A DNA stretch of 64,000 nucleotides, from assembly GCA_965208275.1 (NCBI GenBank), contig OZ242331.1, positions 496,001-560,000 on the forward strand. Reading direction: 5' to 3'. This DNA is from Bin5 sp022827195. GTDB taxonomy: Bacteria; Chloroflexota; Anaerolineae; Caldilineales; Caldilineaceae. Positions 52,973-61,020 of the stretch are shown here, piece by piece. The notes below the pieces were generated by a model. It was not told the DNA's origin and ran no database searches. It saw only the letters and a list, made by a program, of their open reading frames with translations. The position numbers and the translations under genes are program-made. Positions within the stretch are counted from its first letter, which is position 1. The number at the start of each line of letters is the position of its first letter.

Positions 52973-53482
52973 TCAGGCGGTGCTCCAACTGTAGTCGTGC
53001 GGCTCCTGTACACCGGTGCCGATCTCGTTGAGCTCGAGCAGGTTGCCGTCCGGGTCGTAGAAGAAGAGGACGTGCCATTCCCCCTCGCCGGAGAAGCGGA
53101 CCGGGGGCGAGACGATTTCGACGCCTGCTGCTTTGAGCCGTTCGTAGGTGGCGGGCACATCCTCGACGCCGAAACAGAAGTGGGCGCTGGGTACGTGATG
53201 GATTGGGCGCCGGCCCGTCGGGCTCTTGGGGCTGACCCATTCGATCAGGTCGAAGGTGAAGCCGAAGCCGGGGTTGGCCGAATGGCCGTTAACGCCGCCG
53301 GGCGTGCGCATGCGATACTCGCGCACGTGGGTGTCCTTCATGGCCGTCATTTCGTCGACGGGCCCGCCGCCGTGTTCCTCGGGCGTCACGACCTCAAGGC
53401 CCAGGATGTCGCGGTAGAACTTCAGGGACCTGTCAAGGTCGCTGACCATGACGGCGACGTGGTCCATCGTAATGCGGCCCAT
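52973..53482 (-). CDS. VOC-family protein, tandem copy B
   Basis: A 169-residue VOC protein with the same ligand set (His8, His in SAHFCFG, Glu in LLELNE). Its loop EEHGGGPVDEMTAMKDTHV and the segment HSANPGFG differ from copy A and probably line the active site. The start follows GGAGGCTTTCA. It lies 66 bases downstream of the terminator hairpin of the binding-protein gene, so it needs its own promoter or read-through. Confidence 0.9.
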   Translation of the reverse strand: MGRITMDHVAVMVSDLDRSLKFYRDILGLEVVTPEEHGGGPVDEMTAMKDTHVREYRMRTPGGVNGHSANPGFGFTFDLIEWVSPKSPTGRRPIHHVPSAHFCFGVEDVPATYERLKAAGVEIVSPPVRFSGEGEWHVLFFYDPDGNLLELNEIGTGVQEPHDYSWSTA

Positions 53483-53548
53483 TGAAAGCCTCCTCGGTAT
53501 GACCGTGGTCCTGCCCGTGCGGGAGGGTCAGGAGAACTGTTGACTATG

Positions 53549-53576
53549 AAAAAGGGGGAGGCAGAGAGCCTCCCCC
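53549..53576 (-). terminator. Intrinsic terminator of the orphan sugar-binding protein gene
   Basis: GGGGGAGGC pairs perfectly with GCCTCCCCC around a five-base loop. On the minus strand it is followed by TTTTT. It sits about 30 bases after the stop codon. Confidence 0.9.
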
Positions 53577-53606
53577 TGCGTTGGATTCACACTCGGTGCG
53601 CGGACC

Positions 53607-54929
53607 TTACTCTTCGGCCTGGATGGCGTTGATCTTGGCGACCATGCTGTCGGTCGCCTCTTCGATCGAGCTGTCGCCCAAGAGCATCAGTTCGAGTTCT
53701 TCGGTGAAGGCGCGCTGCACCTCGGTCGGCTTTGAGCCCCAGTGTTCTGGCACAAAGGTGTGGCCATAGGTGAACGGCTTGGTCATGAACTCCAGCTGGA
53801 CGGGGTCGGTCACGAATTTGGCCGCGTTTTCGGCGAACTTGTAGGGGATAGGAATCAGCTTGATCATCGCCGTAATTGCCTGTTCATCCCAGACGTAGAA
53901 GGAGATGAAGTCCCAGGCCTCGTCGACGTAAGGTGTGTTGACCGGAATCGAGAAGGGATGGGACTGGCCGGTGCTGATGCGTTTGCCGCCGGTCATGATG
54001 GGCCAGAGGGCCATGGTGGCATCCATCGCATAGTCCTGGGTATTCGGGCCCCACGAATCCCAGTCGGTGAGGACGGCGGCGACCATTCCGATTTTGTCGC
54101 TGGCGAAGATGCGCTCGCCGAGCAGCTGGCGTTCCGCCGGCGAAGGTGAGACGCCGGAATCGAGAAGCCAGTCGACCGAGTAGGTGAAGGCTTCACGCGC
54201 TTCATCGGAATTCAAGAGACATTGGGTCTCGTCTTCGTTGAACAGAGAGCCACCGTTCGACATGATGAGGTCAAGGTAGACCATATTTGGCGGGGTTGCT
54301 GCGCCCCAAATGTCGGGCGGGTCAGCGATGGCCTTGGCGGCGGCGTCCATCTCGTCCATGGTCCAGTCGTCGTATCGGGGCAGCTCGACACCGTTCTCTT
54401 CGAAGAGCCGAATGTTGTAGGCGAGGCCGCGAGGGACGGCTCCATGTGAGGGCACGCCGTAGGCATTGCCCTGCCAGCCGGCCCAGACCCAAGGGCTGCC
54501 GACCAATCCGTCGACGTCGACGCCGTCCCTTTCGATCAGTCCATCAACTTCGGCGAATATTTCGCGCTGTACAAGCATAGGGAAGAAAGGGGCCTGAACC
54601 CACAAGACTTCGGGCGCGGTCCCGCCCGCGAACTGGGTCAGCATCTTCTCTGCGTAACCTGTCCAAGGGCTGACGGCCATCTCCACCTGTGTTTCGTGGG
54701 AGGCGTTGTAGAGGTCGAGCACGTCTCCAAAGATGTCGCCCCAGGCCATGAATCTGAGGGTTACAGCCTCCTCCATTGCGGAGTCGTCCGCCATCTCCCC
54801 GTCTGAGCCGCCATCGGGAGCGCCGCCTGGTGCGCAGGCGGCGAGGAGGGCGCCTCCGGTCGCCACCGACATGCCTTTCAAGAAGGCGCGGCGGCTGGGT
54901 CGCGTCGGGTCATTCAACAACGTCTTCAT
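53607..54929 (-). CDS. Tat-dependent lipoprotein, sugar-binding protein family 1
   Basis: A 440-residue binding protein. The N-terminus has a twin-arginine motif (SRRAFLKG) and a lipobox (LLAAC), predicting a Tat-exported lipoprotein with Cys32 lipidated. The family 1 fold is seen in LRFMAWGD, APEVLWVQAP, NAYGVPSHGAVPRGLAYN and YVDEAWDFISF. The gene has its own promoter and terminator and no adjacent permease, so it may serve the MalF/MalG pair at 39-41 kb. Trp-rich segments suggest a stacked carbohydrate ligand. Confidence 0.92.
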   Translation of the reverse strand: MKTLLNDPTRPSRRAFLKGMSVATGGALLAACAPGGAPDGGSDGEMADDSAMEEAVTLRFMAWGDIFGDVLDLYNASHETQVEMAVSPWTGYAEKMLTQFAGGTAPEVLWVQAPFFPMLVQREIFAEVDGLIERDGVDVDGLVGSPWVWAGWQGNAYGVPSHGAVPRGLAYNIRLFEENGVELPRYDDWTMDEMDAAAKAIADPPDIWGAATPPNMVYLDLIMSNGGSLFNEDETQCLLNSDEAREAFTYSVDWLLDSGVSPSPAERQLLGERIFASDKIGMVAAVLTDWDSWGPNTQDYAMDATMALWPIMTGGKRISTGQSHPFSIPVNTPYVDEAWDFISFYVWDEQAITAMIKLIPIPYKFAENAAKFVTDPVQLEFMTKPFTYGHTFVPEHWGSKPTEVQRAFTEELELMLLGDSSIEEATDSMVAKINAIQAEE

Positions 54930-55369
54930 AGCAATTCTTCCTCCTGGTGAGATGAATGGTTCCGAATGTCGGATGAGAATGAAAGGTTGGCGTTGTCAGA
55001 CTGCGGTTCGTGGATCAGCGCATTTCCCTGGATGTGGTTTTCTTCGCAGCGCCCCCGACGGGACTGCGGTGGCATGGCAATCTGATGCGACCTACGCAGC
55101 CGGTTTACGGGTCTTGTCTGCTTGTGCAGCGACCGATCTCTGGGAGCGCACGAGGATCACGCGCCGACAAACATTCAATGTTCTTCGCACGCCGCCTGAT
55201 GCGCGGCCGTTAAGGGAGTTGCCAAGGGTTTGACGGGCGCTGAGCCAGGCGCTGCTGCGGCGGTTTTCGGCGATACTATACCATAGCTGCAGGCGTCTTC
55301 AAACAGTGCGAAAACCGGCCTGTGTAAGCTCGAGTCAACCGTACGCCGGTCTTTGGTTGCGACGCGGAA
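54930..55369. other. Long leader/intergenic region upstream of the orphan binding-protein gene
   Basis: This 440-base region has one promoter candidate near its distal end (listed separately), leaving a leader of about 340 bases. The plus-strand frame running through it has no ribosome binding site and no protein-like composition. I could not identify a riboswitch class. Confidence 0.5.
55275..55302 (-). promoter_or_regulatory. Promoter candidate of the orphan binding-protein gene
   Basis: On the minus strand TTGAAG (55302-55297), 16 bases and TATAGT (55280-55275). Both hexamers are one or two bases from consensus. Confidence 0.6.
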
Positions 55370-56293
55370 TCAGAGGCTGTCGATCATGCGCTTCAGGTTG
55401 GCGACGTTGATGCGCATTGCCTCTTCCCGCGAGCCGCTAGCAGGCAGAAAATGGGTTGCGACCGACAGGATCGCGTCGCTGCGGCGGTTGCGCAGGCCGC
55501 GCAGGATCGCGGGGTAGTCGACGTCGCCTTCACCGAGCGGGCAGTAGTCGAAGTCGAGCTGGAGGCCGTTGTTGACGCGCAAATCCTTGATGTGGAGTCC
55601 GTGCAGATAGGGGTGGATGTTGAGGAAACCGGCCGAGGCAACGTCGGCCTCGCCGCAGTTGAGGTTGTCTGAAGGGCCCCACATCACTTTGAGGCGGGGC
55701 GAGTTCAGGGCCTCGGCGAGGCGGCGGAAGTTGGCGGTCGTGTTGGTATAGTTCCAGGGCATCATCGAGAGGGCCAGGTCGACGTTGTATTTCTCGGCCT
55801 GGTCCAGCGCCAGCGAAAAGGCGCGCACGAGTTTGGCCATTTCGGCGTCGGCGATGAAGCCGCCGCGCGTCAGCCAGCGCATCGGCCAGGTCGGTTTGGC
55901 GGCGCTGTATTCTCCCGGCCAGGCAAAGCTGAAGGCGTTGACGGCGCCGATCCCCAGCCGGGCGGCCATCTGCATCGAGCGGACGAGGTCGTCCATCTCC
56001 TGGCGAAAGTCGGGGTGGTCCTCCATTGTTTCCAGGTCGAGGTCGGTCAGGTGGATCATCTTGAAGGGGTTGCCGATGTTGATGACGAATATCTCGAGCC
56101 CGTGGGCGGCCACCTTCTCCCCAATCTGGTCGACGGCTGCGTCATCCATATCGCGCATCGGGATCGCGTCGGCGCCGAGCGTGTTGAACCAGACGCCCTC
56201 GACGCCGATCTCTTTGGCCTTGGCCAGCGACTGATCGAAGGGCATTGCCAGCTCGGGCAGGTACATTCCGATTTTGAAGCGATGCTCGGTCAT
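55370..56293 (-). CDS. Sugar-phosphate isomerase/epimerase-type TIM-barrel protein
   Basis: A 307-residue AP-endonuclease-2-like barrel starting MTEHRFKIGMYLPE. Segments such as GVEGVWFNTLG, NAFSFAWPG, VMWGPSDNLNCG, LHGLHIKDLR and PLGEGDVDYPAILRGL (with His, Asp and Glu as likely metal ligands) are typical of the IolE/IolI/xylose-isomerase-like group. It is expected to isomerise or epimerise a ketose or inosose. It lies 19 bases downstream of a second dioxygenase gene, suggesting sequential steps. Confidence 0.88.
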   Translation of the reverse strand: MTEHRFKIGMYLPELAMPFDQSLAKAKEIGVEGVWFNTLGADAIPMRDMDDAAVDQIGEKVAAHGLEIFVINIGNPFKMIHLTDLDLETMEDHPDFRQEMDDLVRSMQMAARLGIGAVNAFSFAWPGEYSAAKPTWPMRWLTRGGFIADAEMAKLVRAFSLALDQAEKYNVDLALSMMPWNYTNTTANFRRLAEALNSPRLKVMWGPSDNLNCGEADVASAGFLNIHPYLHGLHIKDLRVNNGLQLDFDYCPLGEGDVDYPAILRGLRNRRSDAILSVATHFLPASGSREEAMRINVANLKRMIDSL

Positions 56294-56312
56294 CTGTGCG
56301 TCTCTCCGTGTC

Positions 56313-57266
56313 TCAGTTGGGCAGGGCCTGGCCCCAGCGGTCGAGGCCGGCGTCGGCGAGGTTTTGTAGCCAGTCGTGATGCGAGCGTGCGACCTTTTGC
56401 GGATCTTTGCGGCTGCGGGCGACAAAGCCGGGCACACGGGAACGGCCGGTGGGCAGACCGATGCGGCTGTAGCGGGTATCGACGCTCCAGCGGACCGTGT
56501 TCGAGCGGTTGGGGATCGAGCGGTGGACCATGCGCTCCATGGTCAGGAGAACGTCGCCGGCATTGACCTCACAGGTCACGAAATCGCCTGCGGGCAGGGC
56601 CGCGTCGGGGATGCCCTTCGCCCCTCGGTGGCCCTCCGTTTTGATCAGGATGTCGTGTTCGAGCAGCCCTTCGAGGTGGGAGCCGGGGATGACCTGCATG
56701 CAGCCGTTTTGGGCGGTTGCAGGGACGAGCGGGATCCAGAAATTGACGACAAGGGTCTCGCCGGCTTCGGCCGGGATGAGGTAGGCGAGGTCCTGGTGCC
56801 AGGGGATGTCCAACAGGTCGAGATCGGGCATCTTGGGGCGCAGGGCGAACTGAGGGTGGGCGAGAATTTCGGGGCCGATGAGTGCTTCGGTGGCGTCGAG
56901 CAGCTCCGGCGTCGTGCGCAGGGCGAACATGCCGGCGGAGATCGGCTTGCCGCGTGAGAAGAAGGTCCGCCACAGCCATCTCTTGTCCTTGCAGGCGTCG
57001 GAGGCCAGCGCCAGCCGGTTGGCGAAGGGCGCGGCGTCGAAGGTGTCGGCGGCGTCGAGCTGGCCTTGACGTACTGCCTCGTGGATGGCGTTGTCCACCT
57101 TTTGCTCCAGCTCGCCGATCAGCGGCTGCAGCGCAACGTGGGGCAGCATATCGCGGACGATCAGGTAGCCGTCCTGTTTGAACTTGGATATCTGTTGTGG
57201 GCTCAGCGCCGCAGTCGAGGCGCTGCTGTCAACCTGAAATGCCCGCGTTGGGGTTATGTCAGTCAC
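56313..57266 (-). CDS. Phytanoyl-CoA dioxygenase (PhyH)-family Fe(II)/2-oxoglutarate oxygenase
   Basis: The preferred start is GTG (VTDITPTRAF, 317 residues) because AGGAGG lies five bases upstream; ATG starts at 57293 or further have no such site. The iron ligands are His157 and Asp159 (IPWHQDLAYL) and His248 (RMVHRSIPN), with Arg259 likely binding 2-oxoglutarate. MQVIPGSHLEG is the family signature. It differs clearly from the other dioxygenase at 44-45 kb, so the two are not a recent duplication. It faces a divergent VOC gene across a 283-base region. Confidence 0.92.
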   Translation of the reverse strand: MTDITPTRAFQVDSSASTAALSPQQISKFKQDGYLIVRDMLPHVALQPLIGELEQKVDNAIHEAVRQGQLDAADTFDAAPFANRLALASDACKDKRWLWRTFFSRGKPISAGMFALRTTPELLDATEALIGPEILAHPQFALRPKMPDLDLLDIPWHQDLAYLIPAEAGETLVVNFWIPLVPATAQNGCMQVIPGSHLEGLLEHDILIKTEGHRGAKGIPDAALPAGDFVTCEVNAGDVLLTMERMVHRSIPNRSNTVRWSVDTRYSRIGLPTGRSRVPGFVARSRKDPQKVARSHHDWLQNLADAGLDRWGQALPN

Positions 57267-57344
57267 CTGCTCCTCCTGATATCGTGCGCTCATAAATTGC
57301 GGACAGGCGGTGAATTCGCGCGCAGTTGGCGAAATCCTTGGCAC

Positions 57345-57370
57345 AGTATATTCCAATAGTATATTCCAAA
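57345..57370. repeat. Tandem 13-base repeat in a divergent promoter region
   Basis: AGTATATTCCAAT is followed directly by AGTATATTCCAAA. On the minus strand each copy contains TATACT, the -10 form used elsewhere here. The pair lies between a dioxygenase gene and a divergently oriented VOC gene and could be a promoter with an operator. No good -35 fits either copy. Confidence 0.7.
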
Positions 57371-57549
57371 GGAGAACGGTACGCTACTCCCGCAGGCGTG
57401 AACTGCCTTGAAGCTTGAGCGGCAATTCAGGCAAATTCCGCTTTCGTGTACAATGTGTCGAAAGCAATCAGAACGGCGTCTGCCAGAAGGCTGCAGCGCA
57501 GGCGGCGACAATCGGCGAATGAGGGATGCTATCAAGAGGAGAGAGAGGA

Positions 57550-57987
57550 ATGAGTGTTCTGATCCACGTGGGCGTACGGGCGTCCGATCTGTCGAAGTCG
57601 ATCCGTTTCTGGCGCGACGGGCTGGGCTTGAAGGTTGTCGGGGAAAGGGGCGTCCGTTACGACCTTTCAGACGGCTATCACAACTTTGCGGTCTTCCAAC
57701 ACCAGGGCGACGACCGTCCTGAGCACGTGTCGGGCATGCTCGACTATCTGCACATCGGTGTCGGTGTGCCGGACGTGGCGGCGGCGGCGCGGCGGCTGCG
57801 CGACATGGGCTACACGATCTTCTCGGACGGCCTAGGCGGCAAGACGCCGCTGGACCCTGAGAACCTTGAGCAGCCGGCGTTCAAGGTCGAGGACCCTGAT
57901 GGCATCACGATCGACGTGAGCGAGGTGACGACGGCGTGGCCGGGGACGACGCTGCATCCCAACCAGACCGGCTCTGGGGAGGGTTAG
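57550..57987 (+). CDS. VOC-family protein
   Basis: A 145-residue VOC protein starting MSVLIHVGVRA after GAGGAGAGAGAGG. Candidate ligands are His6 and a His in YLHIGVG. The third position is Asp in GITIDVSE where the others have Glu. SIRFWRDGLGLKVV is the entry motif. It is the only VOC gene of the island on the plus strand and is divergent from the second dioxygenase gene. A TACAAT hexamer at about 57451 may be its -10, with a poor -35. Confidence 0.87.
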   Translation: MSVLIHVGVRASDLSKSIRFWRDGLGLKVVGERGVRYDLSDGYHNFAVFQHQGDDRPEHVSGMLDYLHIGVGVPDVAAAARRLRDMGYTIFSDGLGGKTPLDPENLEQPAFKVEDPDGITIDVSEVTTAWPGTTLHPNQTGSGEG

Positions 57988-58275
57988 GCTGGTCGCAATA
58001 GGGGCTCCTCCCCGGCAAGCAGGCCCTTGAACGGACAAGGGCAGCCTCCGCCCAACCAAAATCGAGTCCAGCAAGTGACGCGCCGAATTGACGCACTGTC
58101 AGCGGCGCGTCGTTGCGCGTGCAGGTCTTGCCCTCGCCGTTACCGGCCACGGAAGCGAGAAATCCAGGGGCCGCCTTTTCGTTTACGGCCATTTGGCAAG
58201 AGATTCATTCGCCTGGAGTCGGCGCGGCTCGGGAATTACCCTGCCTTCGGGAGGCCAGGGCTTACAGCGGGGACG

Positions 58276-60084
58276 CTACGAGGACCACAACTTGGCCATC
58301 ACCTGGGGGCGATTGAGGTAGGGCGATAGTTCCGAGGGGGAACTGAGGATCAGGTCGGCGTTGTCGAAGTTCTGCGTCGCGCCCATGCCGCAGAGGAGGC
58401 CGACCTGGACCGCGCCGACGGCCTCGCCGACGCGCAGGTGCAGCTCGTTGTCGCCGACAACGAGACAGGCGTCGGCCGGCAGGTCCATCTTCTCGAGCAG
58501 GTTGAGGAGCGCTTCACTGTTGGGCGTGGGCTTGCGCAGGTCATCGCGGGTGGCGATGGCGTCGAACTGCTCTTCGGAGAGGTCGGCGTGCTGGAAGAAG
58601 GTATCGACTTCCTGCCGCGAGCGGGTGGTTAGCATGGCAACTTTGTATTGCTGGCGCAGCTCGGTCAGCAGCTCGGGCACGCCGTTGCGGAGCTCCTGCA
58701 GCTCGCTCTTGGGGAAGCCGCGGACGCGGTGCAGGCGCGGCATGAGCCGGCGGGCGTCGTCGTGCAGCCGCAGCCAGGTCAGCAGACTTACGATGGCAAC
58801 CGACGGTCCTTCCATCCAGGCCATGAGGCGGCGGAAAAACTGTTCGCGTCGATCGAAGGTCCAAATCCGCTCCAGTCTGTCGAAGCGTTTGGCGAGCTCG
58901 CTCGCCAGAGACCAGTCGAGACGCGTGAGAGTGCCGTCGAGATCGAAGACGATGCCTTCGATCCAGTGGCCGGCGATCAGGCCCGGGATCTGAATGTCGC
59001 TCTGCTGCTGCGATGACTCGAAGGGTTCGAGGTCGCGCAGTTTGCGGAAGATGTAGATGAGTAGGACGCGCACGCTGGCGATTGTGGGGGTGATGAGCAG
59101 CACGCCGAGCACGCCGAATACCAGCGCGGCGCTGATGATGCCGGTGAAGGTGACGGCGGGGTGCAGGCGCACGCGCCGCCCGACCAGGCGGGGGATGAGG
59201 TAGACGCTCTCGACCTGGGTGATGATGACGTAGAAGATCATAACGATGATGGCAAAGGGGATCTTGCCGATAGGCAGCCAGGTCGAGCCTTGGAAGAGCG
59301 CGACCAGGGTACCGATCGTGCCGCTGATCCCGGGCCCGACGGTGGGCAGGAATTCGAGCAGCCCGGCGAGAAGGGCCAGCGCGGCCGCGTTGGGCAGGCC
59401 GACGATACTCATGACGACCCAAGTAGCAAAGCCGATCACGAGCCCAAGAACGAGCTGGCCGCGCAGGAAGGCCATCCAGATTTCACCCAGTTCCTGGCTC
59501 AGGTGCTGGGCGTCGTCGCGGTACTCCTGGGGCAGCGCGTTCATGACCATGCGCTGCAGTTTGATGATGTCTTTCAGCAGCCAGAAGCCCAGCACGAGGA
59601 CGTAGATGGTGGTGAGCACGCCGGTCGTGAAGGCGCCGGCAAGCTCCAGTGCGCCGGTCCCGGCCTGGGACAGCACGTTTTGGAAGACAGTTCCCAGCTG
59701 CTGCAGCACGTTATTGAAGGTCAGGTTGAAGCCGAAGATGGGCAGGAGCGGGCCGGGCGCGGCGGTCTGAAGGTCGGATACCAGCGTCTCAAGCAGGCCC
59801 AGTAGGGCCTCGATCGAGGTCACGACGCGCGGCACGAAGATGACCGGGGTTATGATCAGCGCCACGATCAGGAGCAGGTAGATGGCGGCGATCGACATTG
59901 CCCGGCTCCAGCCTGTGCGCTGCTGGACCCAGCTGACCGGCTGATAGAGCACGAATGTCAGCAGAAGGGCGATGATGGTCGGCTGGATCATAACGCGGAA
60001 GGCGTAGAGGAGAAGCACGGCCGCAATGCCGAGGATCGAGCCGACTACGATCTTTGTCGTTGTACTCCAGCGGCTGGAACTCAT
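58276..60084 (-). CDS. Fusion of an AI-2E-family (PF01594-type) membrane protein and a HAD hydrolase
   Basis: A 602-residue two-part protein. Residues 1 to about 350 form an AI-2E/PerM-type membrane domain with some eight transmembrane segments and the family motif ALLAGLLEFLPTVGPGISG near 237-255. From about 375 it continues without interruption into a HAD phosphatase: DLDGTLT (381-387), MLTTRS (484-489), Lys518 in RKP, and VVGDNELHLRVGEA (about 542). A small alpha-helical cap lies between. The frame is open throughout, so this is a true fusion. PF01594 proteins include Na+/H+ antiporters and AI-2 exporters. The HAD part would face the cytoplasm; its substrate is unknown. Confidence 0.9.
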   Translation of the reverse strand: MSSSRWSTTTKIVVGSILGIAAVLLLYAFRVMIQPTIIALLLTFVLYQPVSWVQQRTGWSRAMSIAAIYLLLIVALIITPVIFVPRVVTSIEALLGLLETLVSDLQTAAPGPLLPIFGFNLTFNNVLQQLGTVFQNVLSQAGTGALELAGAFTTGVLTTIYVLVLGFWLLKDIIKLQRMVMNALPQEYRDDAQHLSQELGEIWMAFLRGQLVLGLVIGFATWVVMSIVGLPNAAALALLAGLLEFLPTVGPGISGTIGTLVALFQGSTWLPIGKIPFAIIVMIFYVIITQVESVYLIPRLVGRRVRLHPAVTFTGIISAALVFGVLGVLLITPTIASVRVLLIYIFRKLRDLEPFESSQQQSDIQIPGLIAGHWIEGIVFDLDGTLTRLDWSLASELAKRFDRLERIWTFDRREQFFRRLMAWMEGPSVAIVSLLTWLRLHDDARRLMPRLHRVRGFPKSELQELRNGVPELLTELRQQYKVAMLTTRSRQEVDTFFQHADLSEEQFDAIATRDDLRKPTPNSEALLNLLEKMDLPADACLVVGDNELHLRVGEAVGAVQVGLLCGMGATQNFDNADLILSSPSELSPYLNRPQVMAKLWSS

Positions 60085-60190
60085 TGCGATTAGAAAAGAG
60101 ATTCGAGATAAAAGAGGGGGCTGTTCTCCGGACGTTCCGTTTCCAAAACAGTTCCGCCGGTTCTTTGGGTCAGGGTGTCGAGAGTTTGGG

Positions 60191-60907
60191 TTAGTGGAAA
60201 ACGGTGAAGCGTGTCAGAGGCCAGTAGCGGACCCAAACGCGACCCTTGATGAACTCGCGCTGAGCCGGGCCGAAGGCGCGGCTGTCATTGCTGTTGTCGC
60301 GGTTGTCGCCCAGCACGAAGAAGGTGTCATCGGCCAGCGTGACGGGGCCGAAGAAGGAGGGCGAGTCGCCGTTCCAGGTGGGGGCTTTGTCTTCGTTCCC
60401 ATCGACCGCGACGCGCCAGCTGGGCGCGACGTTGAGTGGCGGCGCCAACTCGCTCCCGTTCACGAAGACCTGGCCCTGCCGGATTTCCACAGTATCGCCG
60501 GGAAGACCGACGACTCGTTTGATCATCAGGGCGTTCGAATCGGGCATATCGAGTACGACGATCTCATTGTGCTGGGGTCCGCGAAAGTAGTAGGTGACCT
60601 TCTCCATGACCAGCCGTTCCATCGGCCGGAAATTGGGCTGCATACTCTGACCGTACACGATGGTCGCCTGGGCGAGAAAGAGGTGAATGATCAGCGCCAG
60701 GGTGATGGCGGGCAGAACGATCTGGGCGATCTCTTTGAGCGTCGAGAGGACCACCGCGGCCGGCGAGGGACGGGCAGGCCCGTCATGGACGGGCGCGAGC
60801 TGCAGGCGGGAACTTTCGCGTTCCTCCTGCTTTTCTCGAATCCCTTCATCCCGGCGGTCCGATTCCTGTGGACCGTCCCGTTTCCCTGGATTGTGACTCG
60901 CCGTCAT
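60191..60907 (-). CDS. lepB: Signal peptidase I
   Basis: Cleaves secretory signal peptides at the membrane surface. The start MTASHNPGKR (238 residues) follows GGAAGACC; a longer frame would translate a perfect hairpin and is rejected. A charged N-terminus of about 50 residues leads to one transmembrane segment (about 60-82). The catalytic Ser88 is in YGQSMQP and Lys130 is in MIKRVVGLPGD. The later LGDNRDNSNDSR is the family's third motif. Confidence 0.94.
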   Translation of the reverse strand: MTASHNPGKRDGPQESDRRDEGIREKQEERESSRLQLAPVHDGPARPSPAAVVLSTLKEIAQIVLPAITLALIIHLFLAQATIVYGQSMQPNFRPMERLVMEKVTYYFRGPQHNEIVVLDMPDSNALMIKRVVGLPGDTVEIRQGQVFVNGSELAPPLNVAPSWRVAVDGNEDKAPTWNGDSPSFFGPVTLADDTFFVLGDNRDNSNDSRAFGPAQREFIKGRVWVRYWPLTRFTVFH

Positions 60908-60915
60908 GGTCTTCC

Positions 60916-60951
60916 GGCCGGGAAGGCGTCCGTTGGTGCGCCTTCCCGGCC
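60916..60951 (-). other. Perfect 13-bp hairpin between pnp and lepB
   Basis: GGCCGGGAAGGCG and CGCCTTCCCGGCC pair fully around a ten-base loop. On the minus strand there is no T run after it; the lepB ribosome binding site GGAAG abuts the stem directly. It could end or protect the pnp message, or limit lepB translation. Confidence 0.75.
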
Positions 60952-61020
60952 TGCCTTTCGCTTTCGCAATCAATCACGCAACTGTTCGAGGCGGAGTTTG
61001 GAAGCTCCCCTTCAGAGGCG

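Noticed and set aside
54733..55233. Plus-strand frame across the leader of the orphan binding-protein gene
   Set aside because: Half of it is antisense to the signal region of a certain gene; no ribosome binding site or domain.
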